Positions 1-6,035 of a stretch of 6,428 nucleotides of DNA are shown piece after piece. Each line of letters starts with the position of its first letter. Positions within the stretch are counted from its first letter, which is position 1. Source of the DNA: an uncultured Panacagrimonas sp. (lineage in GTDB: Bacteria > Pseudomonadota > Gammaproteobacteria > Nevskiales > Nevskiaceae); the NCBI GenBank assembly GCA_946481265.1, contig CAMLNE010000248.1, forward strand, positions 1 to 6,428. The letters run 5' to 3'. The notes under the pieces are model-generated. The model had not been told where the DNA came from. It did not search any database and worked only from the letters and a program-made list of their open reading frames with translations. The position numbers and the translations under genes were made by a program.

Positions 1-310
1 CGGTCAGCGACAGCAGCCCGTCCATCGGCAGCTGCCCGCTGTGGTTGCCCACGATCAGCAGGCGACCGCTGGGTGGGATGTTCTCCAGGCCGTGGGCCTG
101 GACGCGGAAGTAGCGCTCGTAGAGCAGCTTGACCACGCCGGCCGCCAGCTTCACGCGGCCCTCGTCGTAGCCCCAGGCGTCGTAGCCGAAGCTGCCCGTG
201 GACTTGGGCACGCGCTCGATCATCCGCTCGATCTCGGGCGTGACGAGGCGATTGAGCAGTTCCTCACGTGGATTGAAGCCCTTCAGCGCAGCCAGGCCGT
301 GCAGTTTCAT
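1..310 (-). CDS. Lysophospholipid-type acyltransferase, N-terminal part (cut by window edge)
   Basis: First 103 residues of a protein that continues past the left edge. It opens MKLHGLAALKGFNP and has an about 80-residue leader with a GYDAWGYDEG segment and a helix ending LLYERYFRVQAHGLENIP. This runs into VGNHSGQLPMDG at residues 87-98, the catalytic His/Asp block of the PlsC-like (LPLAT) acyltransferases. His90 and Asp97 are six residues apart, not four as in classical PlsC (NHX4D); this resembles the NHSG-x-LP-x-D form of MGAT-like bacterial members. The family transfers acyl groups from acyl-CoA or acyl-ACP to glycerol- or lyso-lipids at the inner membrane; the exact acceptor cannot be told here. 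The ATG at 310 is the first start after an in-frame TGA nine codons upstream. The Shine-Dalgarno is poor: a GGAG lies about 16 bases away. It shares the strand of the DUF1329 gene, but 338 bases separate them, so a separate promoter is likely. Confidence 0.8.
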   Translation of the reverse strand, partial: MKLHGLAALKGFNPREELLNRLVTPEIERMIERVPKSTGSFGYDAWGYDEGRVKLAAGVVKLLYERYFRVQAHGLENIPPSGRLLIVGNHSGQLPMDGLLSLT

Positions 311-648
311 GGGAAGCGGACGCCGGCTCCGGGCCAGTCAGGGTATGGGTAGCGAAGTTAGATCAAAGTGCTGAAACCCGGAAGGGCAGGCGGTGTTGCG
401 GCGCCGGGAAACGCTGTCGTCCTCCATGGACGATTCCAACCGCGCGCGTTGGGGCAAGGCCCCTTCAAGGGGTCGATGCAAGCGGCGCAAGTCGGCAGGA
501 AGGCACGTCGGGCTTCGAGGCGGCAAAGCCGCGCCGTGCACGGCCCGAAGCGCACGCGCGCCAGCGTTACGTTCCGGCTCGCGCGGAACGCCCGGAGAAA
601 TCAGGAGCAGCCACGGCGTCCATGGACGCCGTGGCCGGCGCGGGCAGC
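311..648. other. Gene-free, hairpin-rich intergenic region between the DUF1329 and acyltransferase genes
   Basis: No credible gene is seen. Short open frames here are Arg/Ala-rich, overlap each other on both strands, and lack ribosome binding sites or recognisable domains. The stretch contains several inverted repeats: the 26-bp palindrome at 610-635, a 7-bp stem with a 7-base loop at 570-590 (CGTTCCG/CGGAACG), the 12-bp palindrome GCCGTGCACGGC at 533-544, GCGGCAAAGCCGC at 520-532, and CCCCTTCAAGGGG at 460-472. A less GC-rich patch around 340-372 is where a promoter for the acyltransferase gene would be expected, but no convincing -35/-10 pair is visible. The region could hold the 3' end of the DUF1302-DUF1329 transcript plus a 5' leader, or an unrecognised structured RNA. 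Confidence 0.6.
610..635 (-). terminator. Perfect 26-bp GC-rich palindrome, candidate terminator of the DUF1302-DUF1329 operon
   Basis: The sequence is self-complementary over all 26 bases, with CCATGG at its centre. As RNA it would form an 11-bp stem with a CATG tetraloop. It begins 13 bases beyond the DUF1329 stop codon. On the minus strand it is followed by TGCTCCTGATTTCTCC, only a weak U-run, so as an intrinsic terminator it is imperfect. It could instead act as a transcript-end stabiliser, a REP-like repeat or a protein-binding dyad. Its half-site shares 12 bases with the hairpin at 5992-6007. Confidence 0.5.
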
Positions 649-2004
649 TTAACGCGTGCCCTTGCTGCGCAGCGCGTCCGGCGTGAAATCGGCCGGTGTG
701 AGCGGAACCCGTTCGTAGATCCGGGTCTCCTCGTTGCGCAGGGACAGGGCAAGGTAGCGTCCGGACTGCAGGTCATGCTTCACCTCCAGTCCCGGCGCCA
801 GGAACGGAATGTCGTAGAACTGGGTGGTGTGCACCTCGTCGACGCGCCACAGCTGGTCGCGGTTGTCGTACTTGTCCTGCACCAGGATGATCCAGGAGTC
901 TTCGTCGATGTAGAAGACGCGCTTCTTGTAGAGGTGGGAGGTGCCGGCCTTGAGATTCGCCTCCAGCACCCAGACCCGGTGCAACTCGTAGCGCGCCGGC
1001 TCCGGGTTCACATGGCCGGTCCTGAGCACGTCCTTGACCTTCAAGCTCGGTCCGTTGATGACGTAGCTGTTGTACGGGACATACATCTCCTTCTTGCCGA
1101 CGATCTTCCAGTCGTAACGATCCGTGGCGCCGTTGAACATGAAGAGGTCATCGTTGGTACGCAGGCCGTCGGCCGCCGTGCCGGGGTTGTCGTACGACAC
1201 GCTGGGTGCAAGACGCACGCGGCGCTGGCCCGGGTTGTAGGTCCAGGCCTTGCGCGGCTGCGCGACCTGGTCCGCGAATTCATGGACCAGGAGCACGGAA
1301 CCGGCCAGGCGCGGCGGCTGCTTGATCAGCTGCAGGAAGTAGAACAGCAGGTTGGGCTCGCGCTCCTCCGGCTTCTTCATCTGGTTGGAATAGACGAAGT
1401 CGTACTCGTAGTCGAAGGTCACCAGGTTGTAGTCACCGCGCGCGGTCACGGGCGCCTGCGACCAGGAGGTCCGGTAGGTGTCGCCCTTGTACGTGGTGAG
1501 ATGGTTCCAGATCAGCTCCAGCCCGCTCTTCGGGATCGGGAACGGCGTGCCGCCCGAAGTGCCGGTGAAGCCGTTGCCGCTGGGAACCAGCGTGGCCTTG
1601 GTGGCATTGGCCTGCGTCTCGTCGTAGATGCCCTGCGGGTAACCGGCGCTGCGCCGTGTCGGATAGACCTTCATCTTCCAGTTCGGGTAGCGCTTCATGA
1701 GCGCCATCTGGCCCGGCGAGAGTTGCGCCGCGTATTTCTCCATGTTCGAGGCGTCGATCGTGAGCAGGACCTTGTCGTCGCCATAGGGATCGGGATAGTG
1801 GCCGCCGCTCTTGAAGCCGGCGACCGGCGTGATCAGCCCGCCGCTCCACCCGGGGATGGTGCCGGCGGTGTTGCCGGCCTTCTGCGCGCCCATCGGCGTC
1901 AGCGTGCTGCCCAGTGCCGCGGCTTCCTCGGGCGGGACGGCGGCCGATGTCGACGCGCAGAAAAGGACGGCCAGCGCAGCTGCGATCAGGTTTGTTCTAT
2001 TCAT
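649..2004 (-). CDS. DUF1329 family exported protein
   Basis: The 451-residue product is the usual length for DUF1329 (PF07044). Residues 1-21 form a Sec signal peptide (MNRTNLIAAALAVLFCASTSA) with likely cleavage before AVPPEEA. Cys16 is preceded by Phe and lacks a proper lipobox, so a soluble periplasmic rather than lipidated product is likely. Family hallmarks in order: LTPMGAQKAGN...GTIPGWSGG (35-56), GGTPFPIPKSGLELIWNH (151-168), AWTYNPGQRRVRLAP (243-257), the DGLRTNDDLFMFNG stretch (269-282), and ELHRVWVLEANLKAG to YIDEDSWIILVQDKYD (330-370). It ends FTPDALR plus a basic tail. Known structures of the family show a LolA/LolB-like half-barrel that could carry a hydrophobic ligand; the real ligand is unknown. 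The ATG at 2004 has GGAG eight bases upstream. The gene starts 30 bases after the DUF1302 stop, so the two form one operon, a pairing seen widely in proteobacteria. Confidence 0.9.
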   Translation of the reverse strand: MNRTNLIAAALAVLFCASTSAAVPPEEAAALGSTLTPMGAQKAGNTAGTIPGWSGGLITPVAGFKSGGHYPDPYGDDKVLLTIDASNMEKYAAQLSPGQMALMKRYPNWKMKVYPTRRSAGYPQGIYDETQANATKATLVPSGNGFTGTSGGTPFPIPKSGLELIWNHLTTYKGDTYRTSWSQAPVTARGDYNLVTFDYEYDFVYSNQMKKPEEREPNLLFYFLQLIKQPPRLAGSVLLVHEFADQVAQPRKAWTYNPGQRRVRLAPSVSYDNPGTAADGLRTNDDLFMFNGATDRYDWKIVGKKEMYVPYNSYVINGPSLKVKDVLRTGHVNPEPARYELHRVWVLEANLKAGTSHLYKKRVFYIDEDSWIILVQDKYDNRDQLWRVDEVHTTQFYDIPFLAPGLEVKHDLQSGRYLALSLRNEETRIYERVPLTPADFTPDALRSKGTR

Positions 2005-2012
2005 TGAATTGG

Positions 2013-2016
2013 CTCC
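2013..2016 (-). promoter_or_regulatory. Ribosome binding site of the DUF1329 gene
   Basis: GGAG on the minus strand lies eight bases before the ATG at 2004, within the 30-base gap after the DUF1302 stop. This supports the chosen start and independent translation initiation of the second operon gene. Confidence 0.6.
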
Positions 2017-2034
2017 AGGAGGTCCGGGGTCACT

Positions 2035-3879
2035 TCAGAACGCGTAGGAGAGGCTGATCGCGAGGAAATCGCGATCCCGCAGCGGATTGGCGCTGGACTC
2101 GTAGTCGGCCGACTGGCTGGCATCACCCGCGAGCAGGGTCGGGCCCGGAAGCGTCGCGCCCGGCGGGAACGGATCGGTGCCCGAATACTTGCGACCGCCG
2201 AAGAACGCCGTGTAGCCGATGTCCGCCTGCCAGCGCTGCAGGTAGTTGAAGCCGATGCCGAAGGTCATCGCCTTGGTGTCCTCGTTGAAGGCCGGCCCCA
2301 CGCCGTTGACGTCGTGCGAGAACACGATGCGCGGCGATACCTGTGTCGCGCCGATCGCGTTCTCGAAGTCGAACCGCGACACCAGCCGATAGCCCCAGGA
2401 GGTCTGGTCGAGAAAGCCCGAATCGTTCTGGCACGAGCCGTTGCCTGTCGCCACGATGACGTTCACCACCGCACCCGCGTTGCGGCAGGAGGGAATCGTG
2501 GTGGTGCCGGCCGACGCATACAGCAGATCATCGTCCAGCTCGAGGTGGGTGACGCCGATCTCGCCCAGCATCACGAACTGCGAGGCGCCGAGCATCGGGC
2601 CGAAGGCCTTGGTCGCCGTGGCCTGCGCCTGGTGCGCGTGCACGCGGCGGTATCCGTCGGTGCGCTGCGGCGCGATGGCGAAATACGTGGGACCGCGCTC
2701 CGCGTCGATCACGTTCGGCAGACGAAGCGCAGCGAGCAGCGCCTCGACGCCGGCCAGCTGCACCGGCAGGTTGGGACGGTAGGAATACTCGCCCTGCAGC
2801 GCGGTGCCGAAGGGACCGCCGGTGTTGAACGACAGGCCGTACAGCTCGATGTTCTCGGGGTATTCGGCGAAGTAGCGCGCCGTGCCCAGGCGTGTTGCGG
2901 GGCTCGTCGTATCCGTGGAGCGCAGGCCCGAGAAGTAGGGAATGCGGCTGTGGTACTTCAGGTAGTAGAGGCCGAACTCGGTCGAATTGAGCCAGTCCGC
3001 GAAATAGCGCAGCGCCACGCCGTACTGCTGCGTCTCTCCGCGTGGACGATCGTCGCTCGTGCGCTGGATCGGCGCTGCGCCGGTGCTCAGCGAGGGCGTG
3101 GTCGTGTTGTGCTGGTCGTTGCGGCGACCGCCGCCGGTGTAGGCGGTGCGGCCGTCGTCGGACAGGAAGTCGTTGGTCGAGAAGAAGCTGCCGCGCGGAT
3201 CGATCTGCGTCTCCTGGAATGACCAGAGCCACACGGCCTCGAGCGAGACGCTGGGCGTCAACGAGGTGCTGCCCCAGAACATCGGCACCGGCAGCAGCGC
3301 TTCCTTGAGCTCGGACCCGGGTGCTCGCAGGCGCGCCACGTCGAACGGGTTGATCGAGTTGATGCTGTTCTGGATGAAGGTGCTTTCGCCCCAGTTCACC
3401 ACCTGCTTGCCGAGGCGGACCGAGGAGCTGCGCCCGTTGAGCTTGAAGTTGGCGTAGAAGAACAGGTCGAGGAAATCGACTTCGGAGATCAGGCGGTCAC
3501 GCCCGCGGTCTCCGAAATATTCCTTGTCGTCCCTGGCCTGGAAATCGTGGAACGCCGAGATGCGGTTGAAGATGCCGACATTGCGGTAGGTCAGCTCGAG
3601 ATCGTTGGTCGCCTTGACGATCGCCGACACCATGTCGCCCTTGTCGTAGTTGAGATTGGCGTCGTCGTCGTTGGCCGAGCGCGACGTGCCGCCGTTGGCG
3701 ATGGCGATCTGTGCGCGGTCGGGATTCTGCATGCGCCAGGTCGCACCGGCGGAGACGGTCGTATCGAAGCTTCCCTGCACCTCGCCCATGCTGAAGTTGA
3801 AGGCGGAGGCCGCCAACGGCACTCCAACAAGCAGCCCCCCGATACCCACCCACGCGAGCTCTCTGAGCTTCATTCTCAT
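2035..3879 (-). CDS. DUF1302 family outer-membrane beta-barrel protein
   Basis: The 614-residue product is a normal-length member of the DUF1302 family (PF06980). Residues 1-26 are a signal peptide ending LAASA, with the mature protein starting FNFSMGEVQGSFDTTVSAGATWRM, the typical first strand of the family. Diagnostic blocks are RLGKQVVNWGESTFIQ (155-170) with SINSINPFDVARLRAPGSE (172-190) and LKEALLPVPMFWGS (191-204). The rest alternates aromatic amphipathic strands with polar loops and ends LAISLSYAF; a terminal Phe is the usual signal for insertion by the Bam machinery. The only two cysteines (465 and 483) flank one loop. The open frame extends upstream, but the ATG at 3879 is chosen because AGGAGG sits five bases before it and the signal peptide begins there; an ATG at 3873 is the alternative. 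It is the first gene of an operon with DUF1329. A porin-like or lipid/hydrophobic-compound export role is inferred from context in other bacteria and is not demonstrated. Confidence 0.9.
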   Translation of the reverse strand: MRMKLRELAWVGIGGLLVGVPLAASAFNFSMGEVQGSFDTTVSAGATWRMQNPDRAQIAIANGGTSRSANDDDANLNYDKGDMVSAIVKATNDLELTYRNVGIFNRISAFHDFQARDDKEYFGDRGRDRLISEVDFLDLFFYANFKLNGRSSSVRLGKQVVNWGESTFIQNSINSINPFDVARLRAPGSELKEALLPVPMFWGSTSLTPSVSLEAVWLWSFQETQIDPRGSFFSTNDFLSDDGRTAYTGGGRRNDQHNTTTPSLSTGAAPIQRTSDDRPRGETQQYGVALRYFADWLNSTEFGLYYLKYHSRIPYFSGLRSTDTTSPATRLGTARYFAEYPENIELYGLSFNTGGPFGTALQGEYSYRPNLPVQLAGVEALLAALRLPNVIDAERGPTYFAIAPQRTDGYRRVHAHQAQATATKAFGPMLGASQFVMLGEIGVTHLELDDDLLYASAGTTTIPSCRNAGAVVNVIVATGNGSCQNDSGFLDQTSWGYRLVSRFDFENAIGATQVSPRIVFSHDVNGVGPAFNEDTKAMTFGIGFNYLQRWQADIGYTAFFGGRKYSGTDPFPPGATLPGPTLLAGDASQSADYESSANPLRDRDFLAISLSYAF

Positions 3880-3884
3880 TTCAT

Positions 3885-3890
3885 CCTCCT
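3885..3890 (-). promoter_or_regulatory. Strong ribosome binding site of the DUF1302 gene
   Basis: A full AGGAGG on the minus strand lies five bases before the ATG at 3879 and eleven before the ATG at 3873. It sets the start well downstream of the first in-frame ATG at 3969 and suggests efficient translation of this operon. Confidence 0.8.
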
Positions 3891-3942
3891 GGGTTGTACT
3901 TCGGCGAATCCCGTGGCCTCTGGATCTTCTAGGTATGGCCCG

Positions 3943-3971
3943 ATTCTCTGCCCGCCCAGCACCCCGCACAA
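3943..3971 (-). promoter_or_regulatory. Candidate sigma70-type promoter of the DUF1302-DUF1329 operon
   Basis: On the minus strand TTGTGC (3971-3966) and GAGAAT (3948-3943) are separated by 17 bases. They match TTGACA at three of six positions and TATAAT at four of six. Transcription would start near 3935, giving a leader of about 55 bases before the DUF1302 start. The position suits the 163-base gap after the ABC exporter, but the match is modest and the site is a prediction by eye. Confidence 0.3.
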
Positions 3972-4042
3972 GGCAGCGTCATTCGATCGTCTGCCAGCGA
4001 CGACCGTTGCGCGCCGAGCAGGCGGTCACGCCCATACGCGTG

Positions 4043-5842
4043 TTACGGCGAACGGACGGAAGCCAGAGGATCGCTGCTGCGTTCGCGCAGCTGCAGGTTC
4101 CACAGCGCCGCGTAGGCGCCATCGCGCGCGAGCAGCTCGGAGTGGGTGCCACGTTCGCAGACGCGTCCGTGATCGAGCACCAGGATCTGGTCGGCATCGG
4201 TGATGGTCGACAGCCGATGCGCGATTACCAGGGTCGTATGGTGCCGGGCGGCCTCGCGCAGCGCGCCCAGGATGGCCCGCTCGGAGGCCGAATCCAGCGA
4301 GGAAGTGGCCTCGTCGAAAATCAGCAGGCGGGGATCCTTGAGCAGGGCGCGGGCGATCGCCACGCGCTGCTTCTCGCCGCCGGAAAGCTTCAGGCCGCGC
4401 TCGCCGACCTGGGTCTCCAGCCCTTCGGGCAGCAGCGCGACGAAGCGGTCGAGATGGGCCGTGCGGATCGCCGACTGCAGCTGCGCCTCAGTCGCATCCG
4501 GCGCACCGTATCGAAGGTTGTAGGCCAGGGTGTCGTTGAACAGCACGGTGTCCTGCGGCACCACGCCGATATGCGCGCGCAGGCTGGCCTGCGTCACCGA
4601 GCGGATATCCACGCCGTCGATGCGGATGCAGCCGCCCTGTGGGTCGTAGAAGCGGAACAGCAGGCGCGCCAGGGTCGACTTGCCGGCGCCGCTCGGACCC
4701 ACGATCGCGAGCTTGCGGCCGGGCTCGATCTCGAAGCTCACGCGGTCCAGGATCAGGCGGTCGCTGCGATAGGCGAACGAGACGTCCTCGAACGACACGC
4801 GGCCGGGACCCGTCGGCAGCGCCGGCGCGCCGACCGCGTCGGCCACGCGCGGATGCGCGGTCAGCAGGTCGAACATGCGCTGCATGTCCACCAGCGCGCG
4901 GCGGATCTCGCGGTAGACGAAGCCGAGGAAGTTGAGCGGCACGAACAGCTGGATCATGTAGGCGTTGATCGCCACGAAGTCGCCCAGCGTCATGCTCTGG
5001 TCGGCCACGCCGCGCGCGGCCAGGATCATCATCCAGGTCATGCCGCCGGCCACGATCACGGCCTGTCCGAGGTTCAGCGCGGCCAGCGAGCTGCGGTTCT
5101 GCTGCTGCGCCTGTTCCCACTCGGCCAGAAAGCGATCGTATTCGGTCGACTCGCGCTCCTCGGCGCCAAACAGCTTGACCGTCTCGTGGTTGAGCAGGGA
5201 ATCGACCGAGCGCTGGCTGGCGCGCGAGTCCAGGCGGTTCGCCTCGCGCACGAACTTGGTTCGCCACTCGGTCACGCTCACCGAGAACAGCACGTAGCCG
5301 CCCACCGACAGCGCCGTGATCGTGGCGAAGGTCCAGCCGTAGCTGACCAGCAGGATCGCCGCCACCAGGCCCAGCTCGAGCAGGGTGGGCAGGATGTTGA
5401 ACAGCATGAAGCGCAGCAGGAAGCTGATGCCGGTGACGCCGCGCTCGATGTCGCGCGCCACGCCGCCGGTGCGTCGTGCCAGGTGGAACTCCATGTCCAG
5501 GCGGTGCAGGTGGCGGAACACGTCGAGCGAGGCGCGCCGCACCGCGCGCTCGGTGACCCGTCCGAACACGACATCGCGCAGCTCGCCCAGCACGACATTG
5601 CCGAAGCGCAGCAGCCCGTAGAACAGGAGCAGGGCCATCGGCACTACCAGCACCGCATGCTTGCCCGCATCCAGGCTGTCGACGATGTGCTTGAGCACCA
5701 GCGGCATCGCCACGGTGCTGAGCTTGGCCAGCACCAGGCAGGTGGCAGCCACCGTCACCCGGCCCGGGAATTCCTTGAGATAGGGCAGCAGCATGCCCAC
5801 GACCTTGAACGAGGGCCGGGCCGCTTCGGCCTCGGCCGACAT
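4043..5842 (-). CDS. Atm1-type ABC exporter, fused permease and ATPase
   Basis: The 599-residue half-transporter, which would act as a homodimer in the inner membrane, has six predicted membrane helices (about residues 29-50, 64-86, 142-166, 171-190, 261-279 and 296-320) followed by a complete ATPase domain. Visible ATPase motifs: A-loop Tyr368, Walker A GPSGAGKST (382-390), Q-loop Gln430 in VVPQDT, signature LSGGE (486-490), Walker B LLIFDE with catalytic Glu511, and H-loop His552 in VIAHRLSTI. The stretch VTEWR through SLLNHETVKLFGAEERES (190-232) is typical of the Atm1/HMT family. Tyr183, Arg194, Asn257 and Gln260 keep the spacing of the glutathione-contacting Tyr195, Arg206, Asn269 and Gln272 of NaAtm1, recalled from its structure. 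Likely cargo is glutathione derivatives or metal-thiol conjugates. The open frame also allows a GTG start at 5863 (seven residues longer); neither start has a clear ribosome binding site, and ATG is preferred. No substrate-linked gene adjoins it. Confidence 0.88.
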   Translation of the reverse strand: MSAEAEAARPSFKVVGMLLPYLKEFPGRVTVAATCLVLAKLSTVAMPLVLKHIVDSLDAGKHAVLVVPMALLLFYGLLRFGNVVLGELRDVVFGRVTERAVRRASLDVFRHLHRLDMEFHLARRTGGVARDIERGVTGISFLLRFMLFNILPTLLELGLVAAILLVSYGWTFATITALSVGGYVLFSVSVTEWRTKFVREANRLDSRASQRSVDSLLNHETVKLFGAEERESTEYDRFLAEWEQAQQQNRSSLAALNLGQAVIVAGGMTWMMILAARGVADQSMTLGDFVAINAYMIQLFVPLNFLGFVYREIRRALVDMQRMFDLLTAHPRVADAVGAPALPTGPGRVSFEDVSFAYRSDRLILDRVSFEIEPGRKLAIVGPSGAGKSTLARLLFRFYDPQGGCIRIDGVDIRSVTQASLRAHIGVVPQDTVLFNDTLAYNLRYGAPDATEAQLQSAIRTAHLDRFVALLPEGLETQVGERGLKLSGGEKQRVAIARALLKDPRLLIFDEATSSLDSASERAILGALREAARHHTTLVIAHRLSTITDADQILVLDHGRVCERGTHSELLARDGAYAALWNLQLRERSSDPLASVRSP

Positions 5843-5991
5843 GGGGAGCTTGCTGGGACGCACGGGAAATGGAGTTCTGTGGGCGGGATGATCCGTCAGC
5901 GCAGCGGCGGGCGCCCGGCGGGGCGATCGTGTTGCGCCCGGGCTGCCGCGCCGGTCCGGACGGCGGCCCCGCAGGCGCCGGCAAAGGCAGT

Positions 5992-6007
5992 GGACGCCAC
6001 GGCGTCC
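5992..6007. repeat. GC-rich inverted repeat in the spoT-exporter gap
   Basis: GGACGCC and GGCGTCC flank a two-base centre, folding as a 6-bp stem with a four-base loop. The repeat lies 28 bases past the spoT stop codon. No U-run follows on the minus strand (ACTGCCTTTGCC), so it would be a weak intrinsic terminator at best. An overlapping GTCCGC/GCGGAC inverted repeat extends the structure to about 6016. Bases 5996-6007 match one half of the palindrome at 610-635 exactly over 12 bases. The rest of the 193-base gap (5843-6035) shows no gene and no convincing promoter for the exporter. Confidence 0.45.
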
Positions 6008-6035
6008 GCTGCGGACAGGCGGCGGCCCACCGGCC

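Noticed and set aside
338..686. Several 65-97 codon open frames in the intergenic region, on both strands
   Set aside because: They overlap each other in different frames, are Arg/Ala/Pro-rich, have no ribosome binding site and cross the inverted repeats; none resembles a known small protein.
622..2007. A 461-codon open frame on the plus strand covering the whole DUF1329 gene
   Set aside because: It mirrors DUF1329 on the opposite strand and its product (runs of VVLVLHQ, RRAGVVVRHAG and similar) shows no recognisable fold. The minus-strand frame has a signal peptide, family motifs and a ribosome binding site.
2314..3222. A 302-codon open frame on the plus strand inside the DUF1302 gene
   Set aside because: It is fully nested antisense to a well-supported barrel gene and is Arg/Ala/Val-rich without any domain or ribosome binding site.
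3880..3969. Thirty extra N-terminal residues for the DUF1302 protein, using the ATG at 3969
   Set aside because: The extension is Arg-rich, would place the signal peptide internally, and bypasses the AGGAGG at 3885-3890.
4027..4042. A CACGC/GCGTG inverted repeat immediately after the ABC exporter stop, considered as a terminator
   Set aside because: The stem is only five base pairs and no U-run follows, so it cannot be told from chance in GC-rich DNA.
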